Part shown: positions 14,704-23,190 of the stretch, one piece after another
How positions within the stretch are numbered: position 1 is the first letter of the stretch
How the letters are laid out: the number at the start of each line of letters is the position of its first letter
From: Lachnospiraceae bacterium
GTDB lineage: Bacteria > Bacillota > Clostridia > Lachnospirales > Lachnospiraceae
DNA: 56,905 nt
Assembly (NCBI GenBank): GCA_017556805.1
Contig: JAFYMC010000009.1
Coordinates: 1 to 56,905, forward strand
Direction: 5' to 3'
The notes under the pieces: model-generated
What the model saw: the letters and a program-made list of their open reading frames with translations, nothing else
Told to the model about the DNA's origin: nothing
Databases searched by the model: none
Translations under genes and position numbers: made by a program

Positions 14704-15185
14704 CAGTTACATCTCCTTCCATAGAATTCAAGATCAAGCTCCTTAAAAATCGTACCGGTAGAGAACCCTTCACATACCTCATACAATTTTCTCCAGCTTT
14801 GCCACGGTACATATGCCATCGCAAGTGCCTTTCCCGGCATATCCTCATCGCAACAAACGCCATGCTTCTTTACTTCCCGATACATGGATTCCACCGCACA
14901 ACCGCAGTAGTCCTCCTTCTTCTCCTCTTTCTTACAGCCACAATCCATACCCGGCATAACATCCGGTTTCTTACAACCGCAGTCCATATCCGGCTTCCTG
15001 CAATCGCAGTCCATGCCGCCCATGACATCCGGTTTCTTACAGCCGCAATCCATGTCGCCTATTACTTCCGGCTTCTTACAGCCGCAATCCATGCCACCCA
15101 TTGCGTCCGGTTTCTTACAGCCACAGTCCATGCCGCCGGCATATCTTCTGTTTCCGTAGTTGCCATAATTCCTATAATTATTCAT
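14703..15185 (-). CDS. cotJA: CotJA-type spore coat protein with N-terminal Cys-rich repeats
   Basis: The C-terminal 60 residues (ALAMAYVPWQSWRKLYEV, STGTIFKELDLEF) are a standard CotJA domain. The preceding region is unusual: six units of about 13 residues beginning MDCGCKKPD, one shortened to 9, giving many CxC pairs beside lysines. The very start is Asn/Tyr/Gly-rich (MNNYRNYGNYGNRRYAGG). The start at 15185 is chosen because GAAAGGAGTATTCT precedes it; the frame is open further upstream but without a ribosome binding site. CxC repeats suggest metal binding or disulfide cross-linking in the coat, beside the metal enzyme CotJC; that is inference. The total of 160 residues is about twice the usual length. 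Confidence 0.85.
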   Translation of the reverse strand: MNNYRNYGNYGNRRYAGGMDCGCKKPDAMGGMDCGCKKPEVIGDMDCGCKKPDVMGGMDCDCRKPDMDCGCKKPDVMPGMDCGCKKEEKKEDYCGCAVESMYREVKKHGVCCDEDMPGKALAMAYVPWQSWRKLYEVCEGFSTGTIFKELDLEFYGRRCN

Positions 15186-15215
15186 AGAATACTCCTTTCT
15201 TTGCTCTCCGTAATC

Positions 15216-15242
15216 TATCATATGAACCCCTTGCGGTTTTGT
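15216..15242 (-). promoter_or_regulatory. candidate mother-cell (sigma-K/E-type) promoter of cotJABC
   Basis: Minus-strand CATATGATA (15216-15224) fits the sigma-K -10 consensus CATAnnnTA, with AC (15241-15242) 16 bases upstream as a minimal -35. It also resembles the sigma-E -10. It is 31 bases from the cotJA start. A short consensus, so tentative. Confidence 0.45.
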
Positions 15243-15258
15243 GCAACACGAATTTCCC

Positions 15259-15287
15259 TTGCAAATCATTTGCTGTAGAATTATAAT
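15259..15287 (+). promoter_or_regulatory. sigma-A promoter of the zinc-ribbon membrane protein gene
   Basis: TTGCAA (15259-15264), a 17-base spacer and TATAAT (15282-15287). It lies back to back with the candidate cotJ promoter. Confidence 0.8.
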
Positions 15288-15349
15288 AAATCTTGGAAAA
15301 CACTTACAGATATTTTTGAAAAGCTCGGATTAAAAAGGAGAACTACACT

Positions 15350-16648
15350 ATGGCAAGTACGGGAAAATGCGAATATTGCGGCGGAGTCATCCTCAGTAGC
15401 GACAAGACCTGTCCTACCTGTGGTGCTACCAACCTTCACTACGTGGAGGACGCACCCTCTGTGGTTCTGACACCGCATACCATAGAAGAGTTGGCGGAAT
15501 ATTGTGCGGAACGCAATATGCCCCTGCAGCGCATGCGATTCTTTATCGGAGAAAACTATCAAAAACCGAAAGCCTTCGGTATTTATCAAAACGGTGCAGG
15601 AGAGTTTGTCGTATATAAAAACAAAGCCGACGGCTCCCGCTCCATACGATATCTGGGACGTGATGAAGAATATGCGGTACAGGAGCTGTATCTGAAATTG
15701 CTGGACGAATGCCACAAGCGAAACATCTGGCCGGACACCCCGGACGGCAAGCCGCCGAAGATCACAAAAACTGCTCCTCCCAAGGGAAAGCAAAAGAGCT
15801 CCAAAGGCTGGTTGTTCTTTTTGCTCCTGTTTTTCGGTTTGATTGTAGCATATGTCGGTTATCTCTTTACAAGGGCCCTTTTTGTCAACATGGGCATTTT
15901 AGAGGAAGTCAAATTATGTATCTCTTCTTTTTTCGGTTTTGGCTTGTATTCTCTCTATAACCTGATTTATGTACGCATCGTACAAGTGGAACGGGAAAAA
16001 CAAACAGGAACACACCGCCCGGATAAAAATACGTTCCTCAGAAAAGAACATTTTATTATCGGTGCCCTGTTCGCCACGGCAGTTACTGTTCTCAACCTGC
16101 TGTTAAGGCATCCGGTGTTTTACATGAATCTTTTGTTACTTGCCGGATTTTCCCTGTTTGGTTCCTGGTTACTCCCTCTGGGATTTATTATTTTAAATGA
16201 TCTTCTGCGCTCACTGTTCAGAAAACTGTTTTCTAAGAAGAAACGAGCAAAGAAGAAGAAAGCAGAGGAATTTTCCTGGAAAACCATGGCCGTTATGTTA
16301 GCTGTCAGCACCCTTTTTATTACCGCCGTACCGATGATTGACGGCAATAAAAAGGAGGGCTACTATCAAACCTCCACCGGCATCTTTTATAAAATAGACA
16401 ATGATGTGTACGAATACACCGATTCCGGTTGGGATTATACCGACTATTCTGCCGACTACCTGGACCCGGACGATTACGTCTATATGTACGATGACTCCTG
16501 GGACTCCGACTGGGGGATGAACTCTTACGACCGGTTCGAGGATTCTTCCTATTATGACAATTATAATAGTTCGGATTCCGACTACGACTCCGGCAGCAGT
16601 TTTGATTCCTGGGACAGCGGCGGAACCGACTGGGACAGTGATTGGTAA
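15350..16648 (+). CDS. zinc-ribbon membrane protein of unknown function
   Basis: This 432-residue protein opens with a zinc ribbon (CEYCGG at residues 7-12 and CPTCGA at 22-27), followed by a soluble region with a motif like RMRFFIGENYQKPKAFGIYQ. It then has four or so membrane segments between about residues 155 and 325 (GWLFFLLLFFGLIVAYVGYL and others) separated by a Lys-rich loop. The C-terminal 100 residues are extracellular in this model and strongly Asp/Ser/Tyr-rich (repeated DSDWD-type motifs), which would carry heavy negative charge. The ribosome binding site AAAAGGAG precedes the ATG. The function is not recognised. It has its own promoter and terminator. Confidence 0.75.
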   Translation: MASTGKCEYCGGVILSSDKTCPTCGATNLHYVEDAPSVVLTPHTIEELAEYCAERNMPLQRMRFFIGENYQKPKAFGIYQNGAGEFVVYKNKADGSRSIRYLGRDEEYAVQELYLKLLDECHKRNIWPDTPDGKPPKITKTAPPKGKQKSSKGWLFFLLLFFGLIVAYVGYLFTRALFVNMGILEEVKLCISSFFGFGLYSLYNLIYVRIVQVEREKQTGTHRPDKNTFLRKEHFIIGALFATAVTVLNLLLRHPVFYMNLLLLAGFSLFGSWLLPLGFIILNDLLRSLFRKLFSKKKRAKKKKAEEFSWKTMAVMLAVSTLFITAVPMIDGNKKEGYYQTSTGIFYKIDNDVYEYTDSGWDYTDYSADYLDPDDYVYMYDDSWDSDWGMNSYDRFEDSSYYDNYNSSDSDYDSGSSFDSWDSGGTDWDSDW

Positions 16649-16670
16649 TTTCCCATACAACAACAACAAA

Positions 16671-16711
16671 GAGCGATACATCCGACCTTCTTCGGATATA
16701 CCGCTCTTTTA
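16671..16711 (+). terminator. terminator of the zinc-ribbon protein gene
   Basis: GAGCG and TACATCCGA pair with TCGGATATA and CGCTC in an imperfect stem followed by TTTTACATTT. It sits between converging genes and may also stop the minus-strand SASP transcript. Confidence 0.75.
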
Positions 16712-16725
16712 CATTTCCGTTCGCC

Positions 16726-16935
16726 TTACATAGCTTCGGATTCCTCCGGCACTTGCGCCGCCGCCTTCCGTCTCTTCGCCAATATCCCGCCGATACGTCC
16801 CGTTTCCTTTGCGGAAAGTGATCCCCAACCGTTTGCCATGACCCGGTCAAACACTCCCAATTCCTTGGCAATTTCGTACTTTACCAGCTCCTCCGGCGAT
16901 AATTCCTCCAACACAATCGGTTTCTTTTTCTTCAT
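16726..16935 (-). CDS. small acid-soluble spore protein, alpha/beta-type
   Basis: A 69-residue basic protein. LVKYEIAKELGVFDRV corresponds to the conserved EIA-E-G motif and ETGRIGGILAKRRK to the second conserved motif (GxxGG-KR) of alpha/beta-type SASPs, which coat spore DNA and protect it from damage. The middle is shorter and lacks the classical ADTTSRANGSVG sequence, in the divergent style seen in Lachnospiraceae. The start is taken at ATG 16935; a GTG 39 bases upstream is open but has no ribosome binding site. A single-gene unit, expected to be expressed in the forespore, though no sigma-G promoter was identified with confidence. Confidence 0.8.
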   Translation of the reverse strand: MKKKKPIVLEELSPEELVKYEIAKELGVFDRVMANGWGSLSAKETGRIGGILAKRRKAAAQVPEESEAM

Positions 16936-17019
16936 TCCGTCACCTGTTCCTTCCGTCTGTTTTTCGCCCCGCACCTTAGACGTAGGCCTTCCCTTACAGT
17001 ATTTACCGATTCTGCCGCT

Positions 17020-17895
17020 TTATACCGCGTTTTTCTTTTTCTTTAAACTTCCCTTAAATTCCTCCCAGGCCTCACGAACTCCCGGCTCCGCCGCCACCAC
17101 GTTCAGTTCCGCTCCGATAAACATAATGTACATACAGGCATACAGCCAGACCATACAAAGTACAATGGCAGTCAGGCTGCCGTACATGGCGGAAAAATTC
17201 GACATCCGGTCAATATAAAAGGAGTACAGATAAGAAAACCCCAGCCACCCGGCGGCACTAAGCACTGCCCCCGGAAGTTCTGTGGTGGCATGGTTCGATT
17301 TCCGGTTCGGAATCAACAAATACAGTCCCCAGAAAAAGCCGGTCAAAGCAAGAAAGGAAACCACGGTCCGCAAACTGATAATCAAAAAAGCCGCATGTTC
17401 CGGCAAAGGTAGCCGGCTCTGGATGTGTACATAAATCCGGTTTCCGAATACCAACAAAAGTAACGTTAACACCAATACCACCGCAAACACCAGCGTATAT
17501 CCCACAGACCAGAACCGTAGTATAAAATAGTTTCGCGTTTCCTTATTTCCGTACACTGCATTCATTCCCCGGATAATGACGAGAAATCCCCGGGAGGCCG
17601 ACCAAAGAGCCGCTGCCACCGAAATCGAAAGCAATGCTCCCGAGGTCTTTTGCAATACCTCATACAGCAGTACCCCGATAAAATCATGTACCGCCTGCGG
17701 AAATGCTGTTTGCACTGCCGCCAGAAGCCTCTCCGTTTCCACCGGCAAAAAACGCACCAGTGTCAACAAAAAAATCAGAAAGGGCAGAAAGGAGAGAATG
17801 ACAAAAAAGGCGGTCTGAGCCGCGAAGGCTGACACGGTGTCCTCCCGCAGCTTCCTTAGAAACGCTTTTATCATACCATAACCGGCCCGTACCAT
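17020..17895 (-). CDS. YihY/virulence factor BrkB family membrane protein
   Basis: The 291-residue protein has about six membrane segments with the YihY pattern: SAFAAQTAFFVILSFLPFLIFL near the N-terminus, LLSISVAAALWSASRGFLVI with the family's A-W-S-R segment, and LPGAVLSAAGWLGFSYLYSFYI. The short basic tail (KGSLKKKKNAV) faces the cytoplasm. The ATG follows AAAGGAGAGGGT. It begins 26 bases after the SpoIID-like gene ends, so it may be co-transcribed. The family function is unknown; the old RNase BN label is considered wrong. Confidence 0.88.
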   Translation of the reverse strand: MVRAGYGMIKAFLRKLREDTVSAFAAQTAFFVILSFLPFLIFLLTLVRFLPVETERLLAAVQTAFPQAVHDFIGVLLYEVLQKTSGALLSISVAAALWSASRGFLVIIRGMNAVYGNKETRNYFILRFWSVGYTLVFAVVLVLTLLLLVFGNRIYVHIQSRLPLPEHAAFLIISLRTVVSFLALTGFFWGLYLLIPNRKSNHATTELPGAVLSAAGWLGFSYLYSFYIDRMSNFSAMYGSLTAIVLCMVWLYACMYIMFIGAELNVVAAEPGVREAWEEFKGSLKKKKNAV

Positions 17896-17921
17896 ACCCT
17901 CTCCTTTCTGCCCTGCCTTAC

Positions 17922-19667
17922 TCAGTCATAAATAAACCCAAGCTCCGTCCCCGGATAATACTCTCCGATAATATCCTCACAGGTCTTTCCCTGTCGCGCC
18001 ATGGCATCTGCACCGCACTGGCTCATACCCACGCCGTGTCCGTAGCCTCCGCCGGCCACCAGATACCCCGTGACGCCCCGATAGGTTCCCTTCTGCAGGG
18101 TAATAAACCCGCTGGGAAGTAACGCCGCACCTTCTACCTTCTCGCCGTTCTCCCGGTAAATCGTCGCATTTACCGGCGCCAGCACACTACGGATATTATA
18201 TTCGTTTTTGATTAAGAATACTCCTTTTTCCGCTACCAAAAGCAGCTTTGTGACAATCTCTCCCTTTCCCTTTTCCTGCACCCGAATACTTTTTATTTCA
18301 CCGACCGACTCTATGGTCTTACTGATATAATCCCCGGTAGTCCCATCGTAGGTTAATATCTGCTCCGGCACCGTCCGGTACCGCTCCTTCAATGTGGCTT
18401 CTACCCGTTCCGACAAATCTTCCAGGGAGAGAAAGGTCTGCCAGCGATACCAAGGGCTTTCCGTATCGTAACCGGTCTCCTTTGCCTGTAAATAAGGCAC
18501 TGCCTCTGCATTTTCCCATACATCCTCCGCTGCCGCGGTATGCCCCGAGGAGGTGGAATAATAATAGCATTGTGCCACCTCACCCTCATAAAACAACACC
18601 TGCCCATGGGTTTCTTTCACCGCCAGTATGGCTTCCTCCGTCTCCGGGGTATTGTTGTACACCTGGCAGGCCGTGCTGTCATCCACATGGGCGCCGTAGG
18701 CCGCATACCGATTGGCCAAAAACTCGGTATAGGCATAGCTCCGGGCGCAAATCGCCTGAGCCTTCAACGCCTCCGCTCCGAAGGAAGAGGGCATCTCACT
18801 GGGCAGCACCGCATACAAATACTCCTCCATGGTCACTTCATTCACCAGAAGCAGACCTTCCTCCCTTGCCTCGATCTCCAGTGTCCCCCGGTACGAGGGT
18901 ATTCCCCCTGCACGTGTGATGCTGTACACAGTGATTTTCCCATCCGCTTTATCCGGCGTCACTACCTTTCTTCCCGCCTCCATGTCAAACTCTTTTTCCG
19001 ATAAACTGCATCGTTCTCCCGCCCCGAAATGCTTTTTTTCTTCCCCTGTCTCCACCGTAAAGCCGCAATCCGCCGTAAACTCTACCGTTTCATGATAATA
19101 TCCCCGGTAGCCGTCCGTTCCCAACAGCACCCGGATCTTCTTAAGCTCCGGCGCCTTTGTAAGCAGTGCCGCACAAAGCGTTCCGTTCTCTAAAATAAAC
19201 TCCGTTTCTTCGGAGCCCACCAGCACCTTCCCTGTAGGTTCCTCCGCCAAACCGCCGTACAGCCGATATACCCGGAAGCTTTCTGCCAAAGGAAGTACTC
19301 CGTAACCTGCCAGTTCGATACCGTTCTCATCCGCCTGCAATACCTTTGCCGTAATTTTATCCGGTTTTATAACAAGAGCTGTGATTTTATCTCCCTGTAC
19401 CGTCAAATCCCCCACACACTCCGAAAGCGCCTCCTGCACCTTCCCTTTTGTGGAAAAGGTCTGCTCCTTCCCCTCATAAAAAAAGGTGATACTCTCCTCC
19501 GATGATGCCATTATCCACACATTTTTTAACTCCCGAGGCTCTGTCACCGCCGGTGTCGGTGTTCCGGATGGGGCTTCCCCTTCTCTCCCAATCCCCTTTT
19601 CCCTCAAAAAAAACAGCAGTACCGCAAAAAGAAGTACCGCCGTCAGAACTATGATTCTTTTTTTCAT
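17922..19667 (-). CDS. SpoIID/LytB-domain protein
   Basis: A 581-residue exported protein with an N-terminal signal anchor (IIVLTAVLLFAVLLFFL), a Thr/Pro linker, a beta-rich region of about 200 residues not recognised, and a SpoIID domain (about 260-580). The SpoIID hallmarks are present: VTMEEYLYAVLPSEMPSSFG, ALKAQAICARSYAYT, YYYSTSSGHTA and the C-terminal GYGHGVGMSQCGADAMA. SpoIID is a lytic transglycosylase needed for engulfment; many clostridia also carry vegetative SpoIID-domain proteins. The N-terminal extra domain and location away from spoIIQ/spoIIID suggest a paralogue rather than spoIID itself. The start at 19667 is preceded by GGAGGGAGT. Confidence 0.85.
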   Translation of the reverse strand: MKKRIIVLTAVLLFAVLLFFLREKGIGREGEAPSGTPTPAVTEPRELKNVWIMASSEESITFFYEGKEQTFSTKGKVQEALSECVGDLTVQGDKITALVIKPDKITAKVLQADENGIELAGYGVLPLAESFRVYRLYGGLAEEPTGKVLVGSEETEFILENGTLCAALLTKAPELKKIRVLLGTDGYRGYYHETVEFTADCGFTVETGEEKKHFGAGERCSLSEKEFDMEAGRKVVTPDKADGKITVYSITRAGGIPSYRGTLEIEAREEGLLLVNEVTMEEYLYAVLPSEMPSSFGAEALKAQAICARSYAYTEFLANRYAAYGAHVDDSTACQVYNNTPETEEAILAVKETHGQVLFYEGEVAQCYYYSTSSGHTAAAEDVWENAEAVPYLQAKETGYDTESPWYRWQTFLSLEDLSERVEATLKERYRTVPEQILTYDGTTGDYISKTIESVGEIKSIRVQEKGKGEIVTKLLLVAEKGVFLIKNEYNIRSVLAPVNATIYRENGEKVEGAALLPSGFITLQKGTYRGVTGYLVAGGGYGHGVGMSQCGADAMARQGKTCEDIIGEYYPGTELGFIYD

Positions 19668-19762
19668 ACTCCCTCCGGACAATCTTTTTTATAAACCTAT
19701 GATGTCCGAAAGTAAAATATACCAGTCCGATGAGGGCCTGTTTCTCCTCACCGTATTCCTCC

Positions 19763-20434
19763 CTACTCTTCCTCTTCCCCTGTCAATCTTCTTCCCAAGC
19801 GTGAGAAAACCGCCTCAATCAGAAGCTGTAACAGTAAATAGAACATCACCGCACATGCAAGGGCAAAGAACGGATACCGGGTCTTCAAACCGTTTACAAG
19901 CATCACCTGTGCCAAATCATTGACGCCGATGAGTCCTACCAAAGAAGACATCTGCAGTAAAATGCAAACCAGACGCTTGATTTCAAACAGGGACTGCTCC
20001 GTCACAAACGGGAGCAGTGCCGAGAAAAACTCTCTTCTGGCTCTGCGATTGACTGCTGCACTTCGGGCCTCCGCTTCCTTTTTGATGTTCCTGGATAAAA
20101 TGTCCGAAAGGTGTCCGCCGGCATACAGTCCGAACACAAGCACCGCAATTAACAAACCGCCCCGGTGCATTCCGCCGAGAAAGGTATAGTACCACAGCAA
20201 AAGTGCCAGATAAAGCGGCGTTCCTTTCGTCAAAAAGGCAACGGCCGTTCCCAGACGTCGCAACCACTTATACCCGGAGGTACGCAAAAACGATAACACC
20301 GCCGCAACTACAGCACCTACCGTCAGAGCCAATACAAAGACAAGGAGCGTAAATACGCAGCCTTTTATAATACGCAGATATGCTCCGCCTCCGATTAAAT
20401 TGTTATATACCGCATCATAAATATTCCGTATCAT
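19763..20434 (-). CDS. amino-acid-type ABC transporter permease
   Basis: A 223-residue integral membrane protein of the HisM/GlnP-type permease family: GAYLRIIKGCVFTLLVFVLAL at the N-terminus, LTKGTPLYLALLLWYYTFLGG and the EAA-like region ARREFFSALLPFVTEQSLFEIK-derived loop that contacts the ATPase. There is no ATPase gene in the window. It starts 41 bases after the end of the lobe-swapped binding-protein gene, so the two form a transport pair. The EAA loop is degenerate (no clear GA-S-Q core), hence the permease may have drifted from standard transport. Confidence 0.75.
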   Translation of the reverse strand: MIRNIYDAVYNNLIGGGAYLRIIKGCVFTLLVFVLALTVGAVVAAVLSFLRTSGYKWLRRLGTAVAFLTKGTPLYLALLLWYYTFLGGMHRGGLLIAVLVFGLYAGGHLSDILSRNIKKEAEARSAAVNRRARREFFSALLPFVTEQSLFEIKRLVCILLQMSSLVGLIGVNDLAQVMLVNGLKTRYPFFALACAVMFYLLLQLLIEAVFSRLGRRLTGEEEE

Positions 20435-20475
20435 GCTTTTGATTCCTCCGTTTCCCTTTTCCTTCCACCGATCCG

Positions 20476-21333
20476 TTATTCCAACACCAGGTACTCATAT
20501 TCCTGCATGGTGTAATATCCCTTGGTTACAAGATAGTCCTTCTTCCCCGGGGATGTATTTTTACTGGTACCGTAGGCAAACAGCAAATCCACCTTCCCGC
20601 TGTTCAGTACGGTAAAACTGTCCCTCGGTTCTATCACCACCGTCTCAAACCGGTATCCGGTCCGTTTTTCCAATTCTTCCAAAAATGCCACGGAAAATCC
20701 GCACGGAGTGCCGTTCTCATCCACACAGTCAAGAGGCGGTACCGTCCCCGTTACTCCCACATACAAAGGTCTCTTCCCGGAGGAAGCTTTGTTTTCATAC
20801 AATTTCAACGGTTCCTCTGCCTCTACATAAGCCACCGTCAGTGTTTCTAACATTCCGTCCTCGGAAAGCTCCGTAATCGCCGCATTCAGTTCCGCACACA
20901 GTGCCTCGTCTTCGTTACGTAACGCCATGGCAAAGGAAAGGCGTCCGCCTCCCTCTACGCCGTTTGATGTATCTGCCGGTGCCTGCACACGGCTAAGTCC
21001 TTCCTCCGTCCGAAGCAAATACTCTGCCGTCACATCCGGACAGCAAATCACATCCGCACGACCGCTTCTTAACTCATACAACAATTCATCCATATCCGAT
21101 ACCCCATGGTATCCGGAAAGCTTCGTCCCGAGAATGGTTTCAAACAATACCTCCGCATTCTCCTCCGGGAGTCCGGCCGCATCAATTCCCGCCATCACAC
21201 AGCCTGTCAACTGCTCCGACGATGTGATTGCCTTTCCTTTTGCATCCGGCTTTGCAAAGCCCGTCGCCGTCGCAATCAGTAACAGTATCACCGCTACCGC
21301 CACGGCCCAAAAACCGATTACACCTTTCTTCAT
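20476..21333 (-). CDS. solute-binding protein (SBP family 3) with the two lobes in reversed order
   Basis: A 285-residue protein anchored by an N-terminal segment (FWAVAVAVILLLIATATGF). Residues of about 35-165 look like the second lobe of a family 3 binding protein (ITSSEQLTG, DELLYELRSGRADVICC, ALCAELNAAITELSEDGML). Residues of about 185-285 look like the first lobe (LYVGVTGTVPPLDCVDENG, GFSVAFLEELEKRTGY, LNSGKVDLLFAYG) and end where lobe two would normally begin. The order is thus lobe 2 then lobe 1. This may be a circular permutation, or the remains of a fused tandem pair that lost its outer halves. It overlaps no neighbour and is followed by the permease. Confidence 0.72.
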   Translation of the reverse strand: MKKGVIGFWAVAVAVILLLIATATGFAKPDAKGKAITSSEQLTGCVMAGIDAAGLPEENAEVLFETILGTKLSGYHGVSDMDELLYELRSGRADVICCPDVTAEYLLRTEEGLSRVQAPADTSNGVEGGGRLSFAMALRNEDEALCAELNAAITELSEDGMLETLTVAYVEAEEPLKLYENKASSGKRPLYVGVTGTVPPLDCVDENGTPCGFSVAFLEELEKRTGYRFETVVIEPRDSFTVLNSGKVDLLFAYGTSKNTSPGKKDYLVTKGYYTMQEYEYLVLE

Positions 21334-21345
21334 GTCTACCTCCCT

Positions 21346-23097
21346 TTACTCTACCCTAAGTCCGATAATCCGCTCATCTCTGGTTCCTACCACAATCGTA
21401 TTTCCGAACACCGCCGGTGTTGCCTCCAACGTTGTGTTCAGTGCTACGGAATCCAGTAATGTTCCGTTTGTTCCGTTAAACAGCAGCACCGTTCCGTCGG
21501 AACAACACTGTACCAGATATACGTTCCCGTTTTCGGCATACAGCGTCGCGGTGGAGCTCCACGCATAATTTGCAAGCTCCGTCAACCATACCGACTCTCC
21601 GGTCTTACGATCCAAGGAAACCAGATAACCGGAAGCCAGACTCGGGGTCCGGGATACAGAATAAATAATCTGTCCTTTGATAGCTCCCTGCCCCAGTACA
21701 CCGGTAGCCAGGATGCCGCCCTCCACGCCGTCCACATTGTGACAAGAAAAAGGCTTCTTCCAGACAACACTTCCGTTTGCCGCATTTAACTTATAAATCG
21801 CCACTTCCCCCATAGAATGCTCATCTAACATTGCCTCTGTCAGGGTTGTTGCCAAATAAATAAAATCTCCGTCCTCTTCCTCGGAATAAATCGGAGAGGA
21901 GTTCACATCTCCGTACACATCCTGAGCCCATACCATGGACATGGTATTCACATCCAGGCAGTAAAATACGCCGCCGTTATCGCCCACATACAAATAGTTG
22001 TCGTTTACTACCGCGGAGTTTTCCATTCCCCAGGTAAAAGCATCTTCGGTCGCTCTTGTTGTAGTATAAGTATAATCCGCCACATGCTCCGGATTTACCG
22101 AAAGCGTACCTGCCTCGGCATCATACTCCGTATTTAATTTTACGGTATACAATACACCGTTTTCTCCCGGATAAAAGAGGGTGTCCGTCTTTGCATCAAT
22201 CACCGGAGAACTGTCATACGCGTGGAATGTACGGTGAGCCATTTCATCGTTATAGCCGAACTCGTACAGCTTTGTCCCGTCAATCAGGCTGTAAATATAG
22301 GCTCTTGGACTCACATTCTCCCCAAACAATCCTGTCTGGGCATCTCCGGACCCTAACACCAGAAGCGGAATTCCCATTGGGTGCAGGGACGCCGTCCCTT
22401 TAAATACCATACCTACATGAATCGCAGGTCTGCTCTCGCTACCATCCTCTAAGTCAAGGAAATGAATATATCCGTCCATACCGGAATAAATCACTTCCGT
22501 AAAATTCTCCTTTGCTTTCTTTTCCGGATACAAATTCATAATTTGCTTTGTCTCCTCCGGCCAGGAAATAATGAGCGGCTGTCCGGTCCAGCCGTTACCG
22601 GACCAATAGCTTGTCCCGCTTGACTTAAGAAGCCTTCCGGTATCATAGGACCAGAAGTCTTCTGCAAACCGTTCGTTTTCAATCTGCGCCGTTCCGTAAG
22701 AGGTGGCGGTTCTGTGATAATTTCCCCGGAAGGTAAAGATACCCTCTACCTGCCCGGTAATCAGCTCATCCTCAAAGGAAACCGGCTCCGGACGCATATA
22801 CGCATAATCCTCGTTCCACACAAGGGTCTCACCACTCTTTGTAAAACGGATGGTCTCGGTAATTCCCAATACGGAAGGGTCCGTAAGGGTCGTACAAGTG
22901 GCCCTGCCGTCCGCACCGGCCGTATTCTCCGGATGATACTCCGTGGCCGCCATTCCCGTAGTATCATGTTTTAAATTATATAAATAGCGGATACCCCCCG
23001 CCGATGAAATCTTTTTGAACATAAGCAATCCCGCTCCGCAACCGAGCAGAAAAAGACCGCAAAGCACAACTATCGCAATCTTTGTACGTTTCTTCAT
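21346..23097 (-). CDS. exported PQQ-type beta-propeller protein
   Basis: A 583-residue protein with an N-terminal membrane anchor (IAIVVLCGLFLLGCGAGLLMF) and a propeller of PQQ-like repeats, visible in SSPVIDAKTDTLFYPGENGV, SAVVNDNYLYVGDNGGVFYC, SSPIYSEEEDGDFIYL and TPAVFGNTIVVGTRDERI. The repeated pattern of a hydrophobic strand, G-D/N-turn and strand is that of PQQ/YncE/BamB-like propellers. No dehydrogenase cofactor site is evident, so a binding or structural role at the cell surface is more likely. The start at 23097 follows GGAGGATGTTGGGA. It ends 12 bases before the binding-protein gene, so the propeller, binding protein and permease may act together. Confidence 0.78.
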   Translation of the reverse strand: MKKRTKIAIVVLCGLFLLGCGAGLLMFKKISSAGGIRYLYNLKHDTTGMAATEYHPENTAGADGRATCTTLTDPSVLGITETIRFTKSGETLVWNEDYAYMRPEPVSFEDELITGQVEGIFTFRGNYHRTATSYGTAQIENERFAEDFWSYDTGRLLKSSGTSYWSGNGWTGQPLIISWPEETKQIMNLYPEKKAKENFTEVIYSGMDGYIHFLDLEDGSESRPAIHVGMVFKGTASLHPMGIPLLVLGSGDAQTGLFGENVSPRAYIYSLIDGTKLYEFGYNDEMAHRTFHAYDSSPVIDAKTDTLFYPGENGVLYTVKLNTEYDAEAGTLSVNPEHVADYTYTTTRATEDAFTWGMENSAVVNDNYLYVGDNGGVFYCLDVNTMSMVWAQDVYGDVNSSPIYSEEEDGDFIYLATTLTEAMLDEHSMGEVAIYKLNAANGSVVWKKPFSCHNVDGVEGGILATGVLGQGAIKGQIIYSVSRTPSLASGYLVSLDRKTGESVWLTELANYAWSSTATLYAENGNVYLVQCCSDGTVLLFNGTNGTLLDSVALNTTLEATPAVFGNTIVVGTRDERIIGLRVE

Positions 23098-23190
23098 TCC
23101 CAACATCCTCCTGTTCCCATTCTCCCACACACTTTGCCGGGTGTGTCCTTTCCGATAACACCCGCCTCTACGTCCTCTTCCGCCCTACAC

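Noticed and set aside
14893-15150. cotJA Cys-rich DNA repeats as a mobile or CRISPR repeat
   Set aside because: They are in-frame 39-bp coding units within an otherwise normal coat gene, with substitutions at synonymous and similar positions.
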